Shown here: one piece after another, positions 1 through 8,382 of the stretch | Layout: the number at the start of each line of letters is the position of its first letter | Numbering within the stretch: position 1 is the stretch's first letter | Source: Rhodoferax sp. | Lineage (GTDB): Bacteria; Pseudomonadota; Gammaproteobacteria; Burkholderiales; Burkholderiaceae_C | Length of the DNA: 37,090 nt | Reading direction: 5' to 3' | Assembly: GCA_030682475.1 (NCBI GenBank) | Contig: JAUXOA010000075.1 | Coordinates: 1-37,090 of the forward strand | Program-made: the position numbers and the translations under genes | The notes under the pieces: generated by a model | The model's database searches: none | What the model was told of the DNA's origin: nothing | Seen by the model: only the letters and a program-made list of their open reading frames with translations

Positions 1-1991
1 CGGGCCAACCGGGCGGCGACGCTGGACAGCACTTCGGGCTCCACGTTGCCCAGCGCCACGGCTTGCAGCAGTTTGTCGAAGGGCACAGACTTTTTCTGGT
101 CCATCGGGGCGGAGGCGGTTTTGTCCTGCTCGCACACGCCCACGCAGTCGACGATGACGAAGTGGTCTTTGGCTTTGGCGTCGGGCGTCACGGCCTGCAG
201 GTCGGTGGGTTCGATGATGCGCACGCCGCGGCCTTTCATCTGCTCGAAGAAGTTGCGGCTTTTGACCGAGCGCATAAACATCACAATTTCGACCGGCTTG
301 ATGTCGGTGCCGGTGGCGATCATGTCCACGGTGACGGCGATGCGCGGAAAGTAGCTGTTTCTGAAAGCGCTGATCAAACGTTCGGGCGTTTCGCCGGTAG
401 TGCGGTAGGTGATCTTCTGCGCAAAGTCGTTGCCCTTGCCAAACTCTTCGCGCAGGATTTCGACAATCTTCTCGGCGTGGTTGTCGTCTTTGGCAAACAC
501 GATGGTCTTGGGCACTTCGGTGCGGCCGGGGAAGATTTCAGTGTGCAGTTTGTCGCGGAAGGTGCGGACGATGGTGCGGATCTGGTCCGGAGTTTGCACG
601 GCGCGGTCCAGCGCGTCGGCGTCGTAGGCCATGTCTTCGTCCAACTCTTGCCAGCGGGTTTTGCGGGTCAGGCGGTCACGGTAGCCCACGGAATAACCCG
701 CTTCGACCTGGCTGCCGTGTTCGCTGACCTGGGTGCGGATGCGGTAGACGTCGTAGTTGACGTTGACGCCATCGGCCACGGCTTGCTGGTGCCCGTATTC
801 CATGACCAGGTTCTGGTTAAAGAAGCCAAAGGTTTGTTTGGATGGCGTAGCCGTCAGGCCGATCAGGTAGGCGTCAAAGTATTCGAGCACCTGGCGCCAC
901 AGGTTGTAGATGCTGCGGTGCGCCTCGTCGGTGACGATGACATCGAATGTCTCGATCGGGAAGCTGGGGTTGTAGGCGATGGGCTCGGGTTTGGTGAAAA
1001 GATTGCCCAGGCCATCGACGCTTTGCTCGTCGTCTTCGGGCGCCAGCTCGCGGCCCTTCAGCATGGAGAACAGGCGCTGGATGGTGCAGATGGTGACGCG
1101 TGCCGTGGTGTCGAGCTGGTTGCTTTGCAGATTCTGGACGATGTATTCCTGCCCGAACTTGAAGTTGTTGTAGGGCGAGTTGTATTGATCGAATTCAACT
1201 TTAGCTTGGCGTGCCAAGTTACCGCGGTCCACCAGAAACAGCACGCGTCTGGCACCGGCGAACTTGATGAGGCGGTAGATGAAGCTGATGCTGGTAAAGG
1301 TCTTGCCGCTGCCGGTGGCCATCTGGATCAGGGCGCGGGGCTTGTTGGCTTTGAGCGATGCCTCCAGGTTGCGGATGGCGATGATCTGGGCGGGCCACAG
1401 GCCTGCTTCGATCAGGGGCGGCATGTGTTGCAGGCGGGCCAGGAAGGTTTGGCTCGCGCCATAGGCCGGTCTTGGCTCTTCTGCCGTTCGGGCTGAGCTT
1501 GGCCTGTCCTGAGCCTGTCGAAGGGTCGAAGCCGGCCCTTCGACAGGCTCAGGGCGAACGGAGGTGGCGGGCAACTCCTTCAGGAAAGCGGCCAGGGTTT
1601 CAGGCCGGTGAAAGGCAAACACGGCTCTGGCGCGCGGCTGCGGGTCCAGCCCCTGGGTGAAGTGGGTCTCGATGCCGGTCGATTCGTAGCTGAAGGGCAA
1701 AGGCCTGCGCCAGGCCGGCAGCGAACTTGGCAGGCCCTGAGCGTAGCGGGCCGATTGCACCTCCACGCCGGTCAGCGTGCTGCCCTCTTTCTTGGCCTCG
1801 ATCACGCCAGCGGCTTTGCCGTCGATGTAGAGCAGGTAGTCGGCAAAGCCGTAGCCGGTGTTCGGGGGAAATTCGCGCAGCGCCACACCACGGGCGGCGT
1901 GGATGTTGGCATCATTGATATGGCAGACGTGCCAGCCTGCTTGCTGCAGCAGCGCGTCAATGTTGACTCTGGCTTTTTCCTCTGGCGTCAT
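1..1991 (-). CDS. hsdR: Type I restriction endonuclease subunit R (HsdR), C-terminus cut by window edge
   Basis: This is the motor and nuclease subunit of a type I restriction-modification complex, which translocates DNA and cleaves unmodified invading DNA. Reading the minus strand from the ATG at 1991 gives 663 uninterrupted codons to the left edge. The N-terminus carries a PD-(D/E)XK nuclease signature (D51, then E65-A-K67). The helicase core follows: Walker A ATGSGKT at about residues 225-231, DEAH at 355-358 followed by RSIYN, a LTATPS motif III, and QMKGRGVR (motif VI) at about 584-591. It resembles the EcoEI-type family, usually about 800 residues, so roughly the last fifth is missing. 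A GGAG ribosome site stands 6 bases before the ATG. The gene follows the mazG-like gene by 53 bases on the same strand. hsdM and hsdS are not in the window. Residues about 145-170 are encoded by an inserted REP-like palindrome. Confidence 0.9.
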   Translation of the reverse strand, partial: MTPEEKARVNIDALLQQAGWHVCHINDANIHAARGVALREFPPNTGYGFADYLLYIDGKAAGVIEAKKEGSTLTGVEVQSARYAQGLPSSLPAWRRPLPFSYESTGIETHFTQGLDPQPRARAVFAFHRPETLAAFLKELPATSVRPEPVEGPASTLRQAQDRPSSARTAEEPRPAYGASQTFLARLQHMPPLIEAGLWPAQIIAIRNLEASLKANKPRALIQMATGSGKTFTSISFIYRLIKFAGARRVLFLVDRGNLARQAKVEFDQYNSPYNNFKFGQEYIVQNLQSNQLDTTARVTICTIQRLFSMLKGRELAPEDDEQSVDGLGNLFTKPEPIAYNPSFPIETFDVIVTDEAHRSIYNLWRQVLEYFDAYLIGLTATPSKQTFGFFNQNLVMEYGHQQAVADGVNVNYDVYRIRTQVSEHGSQVEAGYSVGYRDRLTRKTRWQELDEDMAYDADALDRAVQTPDQIRTIVRTFRDKLHTEIFPGRTEVPKTIVFAKDDNHAEKIVEILREEFGKGNDFAQKITYRTTGETPERLISAFRNSYFPRIAVTVDMIATGTDIKPVEIVMFMRSVKSRNFFEQMKGRGVRIIEPTDLQAVTPDAKAKDHFVIVDCVGVCEQDKTASAPMDQKKSVPFDKLLQAVALGNVEPEVLSSVAARLA
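1484..1561. repeat. REP-like palindrome inserted in frame within hsdR
   Basis: A 78-bp element is bounded by CCGTTCG and CGAACGG. It contains a perfect 18-bp inverted repeat: arms 1508-1525 (CCTGAGCCTGTCGAAGGG) and 1536-1553, with a 10-base loop. Its length is a multiple of three and it has no stop in the hsdR frame, so it adds about 26 codons (giving peptides such as PEPVEG and LRQAQ) between the nuclease and helicase domains. A diverged second copy lies at 16502-16604 between kdsA and eno. Confidence 0.85.
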
Positions 1992-2044
1992 GCCGTCTCC
2001 GGTTGGCAGCCATTCTAGGGCCTGGGTCAGACCGGACGAGACGC

Positions 2045-2395
2045 TTATAGATCGGTGTATTTTTTGCTGGAACCCAGTGCGCGGGCAACCGGATACTTTT
2101 CGCCATTGACGATCAACTTCAGACGAGCCGCCTCCATCAGATCAATGCCCAGTTTGTCGCAGAACTGTAGCAGGTACAGCAACACGTCTGCCGCCTCAGC
2201 GGCCACCTCGGTTTTCTTCTGCATCGGCAGATTTCGGCTTTGCTCGTCCGTCAGCCACTGGAAGTGTTCCAGCAACTCCGCTGCTTCTACCGACAAGGCT
2301 GAAGCCAGATTCTTGGGCGAATGAAACTGTTCCCAATCACGCGCTTTGGCGAAGTCGCGCAGGGATTGGGTCAGTGATGAAAGATCGTTGTTCAT
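2045..2395 (-). CDS. MazG-like nucleotide pyrophosphohydrolase
   Basis: A small all-helical NTP pyrophosphohydrolase of the MazG/dCTPase type, which would hydrolyse a (d)NTP to the monophosphate and pyrophosphate. The metal-binding pattern ExxE...ExxD is visible as E37-x2-E40 and E67-x2-D70, with a further E43 (motifs SVEAAELLEHF and EAADVLLYLL). The 116-residue single-domain length fits the short MazG-like class, not the tandem-domain MazG. I chose the ATG at 2395; a longer in-frame reading begins with TTG at 2425 and would overlap the end of parC. It starts 22 bases after the parC stop and is followed 53 bases later by hsdR, so it probably belongs to the parE-parC transcript. Substrate preference cannot be read from the sequence. 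Confidence 0.8.
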   Translation of the reverse strand: MNNDLSSLTQSLRDFAKARDWEQFHSPKNLASALSVEAAELLEHFQWLTDEQSRNLPMQKKTEVAAEAADVLLYLLQFCDKLGIDLMEAARLKLIVNGEKYPVARALGSSKKYTDL

Positions 2396-2417
2396 GCACA
2401 ATTTTCGCTCATTAAAA

Positions 2418-4802
2418 CTACTCAACGCGCGTGATCATTGCTGGCTTGAAGCCCAAATCCGCCGCCTTGCCTTTGCGGGCGCGGGCCGCCCTGGCGTTGT
2501 TGAGGCTGCGAATTTCCAGTGTTTCCTCACGCTGCTTACCGCCACGCCCGATGCCTTCAATCCTGACGCTGCGCGTGTAGGCGGCGGCACCGGCCAGCGT
2601 GTCTTTGGCTTCGAGGTCAATCAGCATCAGCCCACGCCCGCCGTTGCTCATATTCTTGAGCTCACCAAGCTCGAACGTCAGGATGCGGCCACCCGTCGAC
2701 GCGCACGCCACATGGGTGGCCGGCGGCAAGGGCACAGCACCCGCGCTGCCGGCAACCACCGAGGGCCGGCACAATACTTCGCCCGGGTTGCAGGTGACGA
2801 AGGCCTTACCGGCCTTGAGCCTGGAAGTCATGTTGTCAACCGTGGCGATAAAGCCGTAGCCGCCCGAACTGCTGAGCAACAGCGCGGCACTGGCGGGGCC
2901 GGCAAAGTATGACGACAACTGCGTGCCGGCTTCGAGTTCGAGCAGCGTGGTGATCGGCTGGCCGTCGCCGCGCGCACCCGGCAACAGCGCCACTGCGACC
3001 GAATAAACCCGCCCGTTATTGCCGAACGCCAGCAGCGTGTCGACCGTGCGGCATTCAAAGCTGCCATACAGGGCGTCACCGGCCTTGAAGTTGTACTCCA
3101 TGGCAACAGCCGCGTCCCCGGCGCGTTCGCGGGCCCAGCCTTTTTGCGCGCGCACCCAGCCTTTTTGGCTAACTACCACCGTCACCGGTTCGTCCACCAC
3201 CTTGACTTCCAGCACCGCCTTTTTCTCGGCCTGAATCAGGGTGCGGCGTGGGTCGGCAAAAGTTTTGGCGTCAAGCTCGATTTCCTTGATCATGAGACGG
3301 CGCAGCGCGGCCGGGTTGCCCAGAATTTCTTCAAGACCCTTCTGCTCGCTGCGCAGCGCGGTCAACTCCTGCTCGATCTTGATGGCCTCCAACCGGGCCA
3401 ACTGGCGCAGCCGGATATCAAGAATATCCTCGGCTTGGGCGGAGGACAGCTTGAAGCGCGCGATCAGCGCCGCCTTGGGATCGTCGGCCTGGCGAATGAT
3501 GGCGATCACTTCGTCAATATTGAGCAGCACCAGTTGCCGCCCTTCCAGGATGTGGATACGGTCCAGCACCCTGGTCAGGCGATGTTGCGAACGGCGCTCC
3601 ACAGTGGTCTGACGGAATTCAATCCACTCGGTCAGCATCTGGCGCAAGGACTTCTGGGTCGGCCGGCCGTCGATCCCCACCATCGTGAGGTTGATCGGAG
3701 ACGAGGTTTCCAGACTGGTGTGGGCGAGCAGGGTGGTGATGAGTTCCTGTTGTTCAATTCGACTGGTCTTGGGCTCGCACACCAGACGCACGGCGGCGTC
3801 CTTGCTGGACTCGTCGCGCACCACGTCCAACACCGACAGCACGGTGGTTTTGAGCTGGGTTTGCTCCAGCGACAAGGTCTTCTTGCCGGCCTTGATTTTG
3901 GGGTTACTCAACTCTTCGATTTCTTCCAGCACCTTCTGTGTGCTGACGCCCGGCGGCAACTCGGTCACCACCAGTTGCCACTGGCCACGCGCCAGCTCCT
4001 CGATCTTCCAGCGCGCGCGACATTTAAGCGATCCACGCCCGGTGCGGTAGGCATCGGCAATGTCGGCGCAGGTGCTGGTGATCTGGCCACCACCCGGATA
4101 GTCAGGCCCCGGAATCAGGGCAAACAACTCTTCGTGACTGAGCTTGGGTGACTTGATCAGCGCGACGCAGGCATCAGCCACCTCGCGCAAATTGTGGCTG
4201 GGGATTTCGGTCGCCAAACCCACCGCAATGCCGCTGGCACCGTTGAGCAGCACGAACGGCAAGCGGGCCGGTAACTGGCGCGGCTCCTCGGTGGAGCCGT
4301 CATAGTTGGGTGTGAAGTCAACCGTGCCCTCGTCAATCTCGTCGAGCAGCAAACTGGTGATTTTGGCCAGCCGCGCCTCGGTGTAACGCATGGCGGCAGC
4401 GCCGTCGCCGTCGCGGCTGCCAAAGTTGCCCTGACCGTCGATCAAGGGATAGCGCTGGCTGAAATCCTGGGCCATGCGCACCAGCGCGTCATAGGCGGCC
4501 TGATCCCCGTGCGGGTGAAAGCGGCCCAGCACATCGCCTACGACACGGGCACACTTGACCGGCTTGGCGCCGCTGTTGCCGTTGGCCCCGCCAAATCCGA
4601 GGCCCATGCGCGACATGGAATACAGAATGCGCCGCTGCACCGGTTTTTGGCCATCGCACACATCCGGCAAGGCCCGGCCCTTGACCACGCTCAGGGCGTA
4701 TTCAAGGTAGGCACGTTGCGCGTAGGACGCCAGGTTGGGGGCGTCATCCGCCTCTGTAGGGCCAGCGCTGTCGGAAAAATCAAGTGTCGGTTGGTCAATC
4801 AT
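2418..4802 (-). CDS. parC: DNA topoisomerase IV subunit A (ParC)
   Basis: The DNA-cleaving and rejoining subunit of topoisomerase IV, which decatenates daughter chromosomes as a ParC2ParE2 complex. The 794 residues include the N-terminal winged-helix region ([20 protein letters not shown]), the catalytic tyrosine Y140 in [10 protein letters not shown], and a C-terminal beta-pinwheel domain ending in [10 protein letters not shown]. It is ParC rather than GyrA because it is shorter, I see no GyrA box, and it follows parE. The quinolone-determining region reads HPHGD-Q101-A-A-Y-D105, with Gln where E. coli ParC has Ser80 and Asp where it has Glu84; I suspect this is lineage-typical. It lies 124 bases downstream of parE, with tandem hairpin repeats in the gap. 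Confidence 0.96.
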   Translation of the reverse strand: MIDQPTLDFSDSAGPTEADDAPNLASYAQRAYLEYALSVVKGRALPDVCDGQKPVQRRILYSMSRMGLGFGGANGNSGAKPVKCARVVGDVLGRFHPHGDQAAYDALVRMAQDFSQRYPLIDGQGNFGSRDGDGAAAMRYTEARLAKITSLLLDEIDEGTVDFTPNYDGSTEEPRQLPARLPFVLLNGASGIAVGLATEIPSHNLREVADACVALIKSPKLSHEELFALIPGPDYPGGGQITSTCADIADAYRTGRGSLKCRARWKIEELARGQWQLVVTELPPGVSTQKVLEEIEELSNPKIKAGKKTLSLEQTQLKTTVLSVLDVVRDESSKDAAVRLVCEPKTSRIEQQELITTLLAHTSLETSSPINLTMVGIDGRPTQKSLRQMLTEWIEFRQTTVERRSQHRLTRVLDRIHILEGRQLVLLNIDEVIAIIRQADDPKAALIARFKLSSAQAEDILDIRLRQLARLEAIKIEQELTALRSEQKGLEEILGNPAALRRLMIKEIELDAKTFADPRRTLIQAEKKAVLEVKVVDEPVTVVVSQKGWVRAQKGWARERAGDAAVAMEYNFKAGDALYGSFECRTVDTLLAFGNNGRVYSVAVALLPGARGDGQPITTLLELEAGTQLSSYFAGPASAALLLSSSGGYGFIATVDNMTSRLKAGKAFVTCNPGEVLCRPSVVAGSAGAVPLPPATHVACASTGGRILTFELGELKNMSNGGRGLMLIDLEAKDTLAGAAAYTRSVRIEGIGRGGKQREETLEIRSLNNARAARARKGKAADLGFKPAMITRVE

Positions 4803-4806
4803 AATC

Positions 4807-4914
4807 AGTTGGGGACAGAGCTGGCTCGCTGTGCGTAGCTGCGGTCTGTCCCGTAATATCTCATATTAGTTGGGAACAGAGCTGGCTCGCTGCGCGTAGC
4901 TGCGGTCTGTCCCG
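4807..4914. repeat. Two tandem hairpin repeat units between parE and parC
   Basis: Two nearly identical units of about 47 bases begin at 4807 and 4868, a period of 61 bases. Each starts AGTTGGG and ends TCTGTCCCG and can fold on itself. In unit 1 the arms GGGACAGA and TCTGTCCC are perfect; in unit 2 the left arm is GGGAACAGA. The middle contains GCTGGCTCGC and GCGTAGCTGC. The units fill most of the parE-parC intergenic space. Confidence 0.85.
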
Positions 4915-4926
4915 CAAGGTTTCAGT

Positions 4927-6897
4927 TTAAACATCGATCTCGACGCTGTCACCGTGCAACTCCATCAATTCACGGCGCGCCGCAGCCTCGCCTTTGCCCA
5001 TCAGTTTGGTGATTAGCGACTCAGTTTGCGAGAAGTCCATGCTGCCCAACTGCACCGGCAGCAAACGGCGGGTATCGGGGTTGAGCGTGGTTTCCCACAA
5101 CTGCACCGCATTCATCTCACCCAGTCCCTTGAAACGGCTGATGCTCCAGGCCGACTCACGCACACCCTCTTTGCGCAATTTGTCAAGAATGGCGGCCAGC
5201 TCACCGTCGTCCAGTGCGTAGGCTTTGGAGGCCGGCTTCTTGCCCCGCGCCGGAGCGTCGACGCGAAACAGGGGAGGACGCGCCACAAACACATGGCCGG
5301 TCTCGATCAGCTTGGGGAAATGCCGGAAAAAGAGCGTGAGCAGCAAGACCTGGATGTGCGAACCATCCACATCCGCGTCCGACAGAATGCAAACCTTGCC
5401 GTAGCGCAGACCGCTCAAGTCGGGGTTGTCGTTGGGGCCATGCGGGTCAACGCCAATGGCCACGGAAATATCGTGAATTTCGGTATTGGCAAACAGGCGA
5501 TCGCGCTCGACCTCCCAGGTGTTGAGCACCTTGCCGCGCAGGGGCAGGATCGCCTGGCTTTCCTTGTCGCGCCCCATCTTGGCGCTGCCCCCGGCCGAGT
5601 CGCCTTCGACCAGAAACACTTCGTTATGGGCCAGGTCGCGGCTTTCGCAATCGGTCAGTTTGCCGGGCAGCACAGCCACGCCGGAGCCCTTGCGTTTCTC
5701 GACTTTCTGACCCGCTTTCTGTCGGGTTTGGGCCGCTTTGATGCTCAGCTCAGCCAGTTTTTTGCCATACTCGACATGCTGGTTCAACCACAGCTCCAGC
5801 GTCGGGCGCACGAAACTGGACACCAGCCGCACCGCATCGCGCGAGTTCAGGCGTTCCTTGATCTGGCCCTGAAACTGCGGATCGAGCACTTTGGCCGACA
5901 ACACATAGCTGGCGCGGGCGAAGACGTCTTCGGGCAAGAGCTTGACGCCTTTGGGCAGCAGGGAGTGCAGCTCGATAAAGCTTTTGACGGCCGTGAACAG
6001 GCCGTCACGCAGGCCGCTTTCATGGGTACCACCGGCGCTGGTGGGAATCAGGTTGACATAGCTCTCGCGTACCGGCTGACCGTCCTCGGTGAAGGCCAGG
6101 CACCAGGACGCGCCCTCGCCTTCGGCAAAATTGTCGTTCTGTGCATCGGCAAAACCCTCTGCCTCAAACAGGGGAATCACCGGCTCACCGCTGAGCGTTT
6201 GCATCAGATAGTCGCGCAGGCCTCCCTTGAAAATCCAGCTCTGCGTTTCTTTGGTTTTCTCATTGACCAGCGTCACCGTGACGCCGGGCATCAGCACCGC
6301 CTTGCTGCGCAGCAGGTGGGTGAATTGCGCCATCGGCAGCGTGATCGTCTCAAAGTATTTGGCGTCGGGCCAGACCCGCACCGTGGTGCCTGATTTGCGC
6401 TCGCCCGCGTCGGCCTTGCGCACTTGCAAGGGCTCGATCACGTCGCCACCCGAAAAAACCAGCCGGGCCACCTTGCCCTCACGGTAGGTGGTGGCCTCCA
6501 GCCGTGTGGCCAGCGCGTTGGTGACACTCACGCCCACACCATGCAATCCGCCCGAAAAGTTGTAGGCGCCGCCCTTGCCTTTGTCAAATTTTCCGCCGGC
6601 ATGCAGCTTGGTGAAAACAAGTTCGATCACGGGTGCGTTTTCTTCCGGGTGCAGGCCAAACGGAATGCCCCGGCCCTCATCCTCAATGCTGACCGAGCCG
6701 TCGGCGTGCAGCAAAACCCTGATTTTCTTGCCATACCCCGCCAGTGCCTCGTCCGCTGCGTTGTCCAGCACTTCCTGGATCACGTGCAGCGTGTTGTCGG
6801 TGCGGGTGTACATGCCAGGGCGCTGCTTGACTGGCTCCAGACCCTTGAGTACGCGGATCGACGCTTCTGAATATTCGGTGCTTGGTTTGACTGCCAT
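4927..6897 (-). CDS. parE: DNA topoisomerase IV subunit B (ParE)
   Basis: The ATPase subunit of topoisomerase IV, partner of ParC. The 656-residue protein has the GHKL ATP site (E42 and N46 in QEVLDNAADEAL, DEGRGIP at about 73-79, GGLHGVGVSVTNAL at about 117-130), a transducer domain, and a TOPRIM domain with E431 in EGDSAGGSAK and the acidic cluster DADVD at 507-511, followed by the C-terminal SRFKGLGEM region. Length and motifs fit ParE; GyrB is longer, about 800 residues. The start is the ATG at 6897. A LexA-box-like palindrome ends 32 bases upstream of this start. It is the first gene of the leftward parE-parC-mazG-hsdR run. Confidence 0.96.
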   Translation of the reverse strand: MAVKPSTEYSEASIRVLKGLEPVKQRPGMYTRTDNTLHVIQEVLDNAADEALAGYGKKIRVLLHADGSVSIEDEGRGIPFGLHPEENAPVIELVFTKLHAGGKFDKGKGGAYNFSGGLHGVGVSVTNALATRLEATTYREGKVARLVFSGGDVIEPLQVRKADAGERKSGTTVRVWPDAKYFETITLPMAQFTHLLRSKAVLMPGVTVTLVNEKTKETQSWIFKGGLRDYLMQTLSGEPVIPLFEAEGFADAQNDNFAEGEGASWCLAFTEDGQPVRESYVNLIPTSAGGTHESGLRDGLFTAVKSFIELHSLLPKGVKLLPEDVFARASYVLSAKVLDPQFQGQIKERLNSRDAVRLVSSFVRPTLELWLNQHVEYGKKLAELSIKAAQTRQKAGQKVEKRKGSGVAVLPGKLTDCESRDLAHNEVFLVEGDSAGGSAKMGRDKESQAILPLRGKVLNTWEVERDRLFANTEIHDISVAIGVDPHGPNDNPDLSGLRYGKVCILSDADVDGSHIQVLLLTLFFRHFPKLIETGHVFVARPPLFRVDAPARGKKPASKAYALDDGELAAILDKLRKEGVRESAWSISRFKGLGEMNAVQLWETTLNPDTRRLLPVQLGSMDFSQTESLITKLMGKGEAAARRELMELHGDSVEIDV

Positions 6898-6928
6898 AGC
6901 GGCGGATTGTAGCCGTCAGTCGGTAAAT

Positions 6929-6948
6929 AACTGTATGAAATTACAGTT
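6929..6948. promoter_or_regulatory. Putative LexA (SOS) box upstream of parE
   Basis: A perfect inverted repeat AACTGTA-TGAAAT-TACAGTT. The core is CTGT-N8-ACAG, the established LexA operator pattern in beta- and gammaproteobacteria. It sits in the divergent parE/MFS region, 32-51 bases before the parE ATG and 63 bases before the proposed MFS start, a position where it could occlude a promoter of either gene. Function is inferred from the pattern only. Confidence 0.55.
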
Positions 6949-7010
6949 TAAACCGCCTGTTAAATCACCCTCTGTCAATGTTACGCCCGCAAATTGGTTA
7001 CATTTGCCGG

Positions 7011-8231
7011 ATGACAAAATCCGCCAAAACACTTTCCATGACCCAGGTTCTGCTGTGCGGCGCCGCCATCGTGACGCTCTCCATGGGCATACGCCACGGC
7101 TTTGGCCTGTGGCTGCAACCGGTCACGCAAAGCCAGGGCTGGAGCCGCGAAACATTTTCATTTGCCATCGCCATCCAGAATCTGGTCTGGGGTTTTTCCG
7201 GCATTTTTGCCGGCATGGTGGCCGACCGGTTTGGCGCCTTCAAGGTCATTGTGGGTGGTGCCCTGTTGTACGCGCTCGGCTTGATCGGCATGGCCATTGC
7301 CACCACGCCACTGATGTTTTCCGTCACGGCCGGGTTTCTGATTGGCATGGCACAGGCCGGCACCACCTATGCGGTCATTTACGGTGTGATTGGACGCAAC
7401 GTGTCGGCCGACAAGCGCTCCTGGGCAATGGGCATCACGGCCGCAGCAGGCTCCTTTGGTCAATTCTTGATGGTGCCGACCGAGGGCTTTTTGATCAGCA
7501 GCTTTGGCTGGCAAGAGGCCTTGATCATTTTGGGCGTGGCATCCCTGATGATGGTGCCGCTGGCCTGGGGATTGCGGGAACCCGGTTTCTCAGGCGGCTC
7601 GGTCTTCCGCCGCGAACAGACTATTTTCCAAGCGTTGACCGAAGCCTTCAATTACCCGAGCTTCCAGTTGTTGATGGCAGGCTATTTCGTGTGTGGCTTT
7701 CAGGTCGTCTTCATTGCTGTCCATATGCCCAGCTACCTGAAAGACAAAGGCCTGTCACCCGAAGTGGCGGGCTACGCCCTGGCACTGATCGGCTTGTTCA
7801 ATGTCTTTGGCACCTATGCGGCCGGCGTGCTCGGGCAAAAACTACAGAAGAAAAATATTCTGGCTTTTATTTATCTGGCCAGGGCCGCCGCCATCGCCCT
7901 GTTCTTGCTGGCGCCGCTGTCGCCCCTGAGCGTCTATGTTTTTTCGGCTGTCATGGGCTTGTTGTGGCTCTCCACGGTACCGGTGACCAATGCCGCGGTG
8001 GCACAGATCTTTGGCGTGGCGCATCTCTCCATGCTGAGCGGCTTTGTGTTTTTCAGCCATCAGATCGGCTCTTTCCTGGGAGTGTGGCTGGGCGGCTACC
8101 TGTACGACCGCACCGGCAGCTATGACCTGGTCTGGTACATCGCCATTGCACTGGGCGTGCTGGCGGCGCTGGTGAATCTGCCGATCAAAGAATCGGCAAT
8201 CATCCGCCGCACTGCGGTACAAAGGGCGTGA
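7011..8231 (+). CDS. MFS transporter, oxalate/formate antiporter (OFA)-like
   Basis: An inner-membrane major facilitator superfamily carrier of about 406 residues with twelve predicted hydrophobic segments. Loop 2-3 reads GMVADRFGAFKVIVGGALL, a typical MFS signature, and the N-terminal GIRHGFGLWLQP segment resembles the OFA and monocarboxylate-carrier-like families. I chose the ATG at 7011 (MTKSAKTL); an upstream in-frame ATG at 6978 would add 11 residues without a better ribosome site. Substrate is unknown; small organic acids are plausible for the family. It is transcribed away from parE and is followed 4 bases later by a small membrane protein. Confidence 0.85.
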   Translation: MTKSAKTLSMTQVLLCGAAIVTLSMGIRHGFGLWLQPVTQSQGWSRETFSFAIAIQNLVWGFSGIFAGMVADRFGAFKVIVGGALLYALGLIGMAIATTPLMFSVTAGFLIGMAQAGTTYAVIYGVIGRNVSADKRSWAMGITAAAGSFGQFLMVPTEGFLISSFGWQEALIILGVASLMMVPLAWGLREPGFSGGSVFRREQTIFQALTEAFNYPSFQLLMAGYFVCGFQVVFIAVHMPSYLKDKGLSPEVAGYALALIGLFNVFGTYAAGVLGQKLQKKNILAFIYLARAAAIALFLLAPLSPLSVYVFSAVMGLLWLSTVPVTNAAVAQIFGVAHLSMLSGFVFFSHQIGSFLGVWLGGYLYDRTGSYDLVWYIAIALGVLAALVNLPIKESAIIRRTAVQRA

Positions 8232-8235
8232 AGTC

Positions 8236-8376
8236 ATGAAACTTAGCCACAAAATACAGGGCTACAAAATTCTGCTCTACGCAGGTGCTATTTGCGTACT
8301 GTTGGCGGTGTTCGCGCTGTATAGACGTCCCGACTTTTTAGTCACCCTCGCGAACCAGGTCTGGGCCTGTTTCTGA
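8236..8376 (+). CDS. Small single-span membrane protein, 46 residues
   Basis: An open frame from the ATG at 8236 to the TGA at 8374-8376 encodes 46 residues. One hydrophobic stretch (ILLYAGAICVLLAVFALY, about residues 12-29) is flanked by Lys on the N-terminal side and RRPD on the C-terminal side, as in a single membrane helix. AAAGGG near the end of the MFS gene could serve as ribosome site, and the frame begins 4 bases after the MFS stop and ends 6 bases before the methyltransferase start, so it looks like a translated member of that run. I do not recognise a family, and its function is unknown. Confidence 0.5.
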   Translation: MKLSHKIQGYKILLYAGAICVLLAVFALYRRPDFLVTLANQVWACF

Positions 8377-8382
8377 AAAATA

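Noticed and set aside
63..1496. A 477-codon plus-strand open frame over the left end
   Set aside because: It is the antisense shadow of hsdR. The minus-strand frame carries the nuclease, Walker A, DEAH and motif VI residues; the plus-strand protein has no recognisable domain and odd composition.
3144..4151. A 335-codon plus-strand open frame
   Set aside because: Antisense to parC, rich in Gln, His and Arg with no domain; a typical high-GC shadow frame.
5026..6393. A 455-codon plus-strand open frame
   Set aside because: Antisense to parE, which is unmistakable on the other strand.
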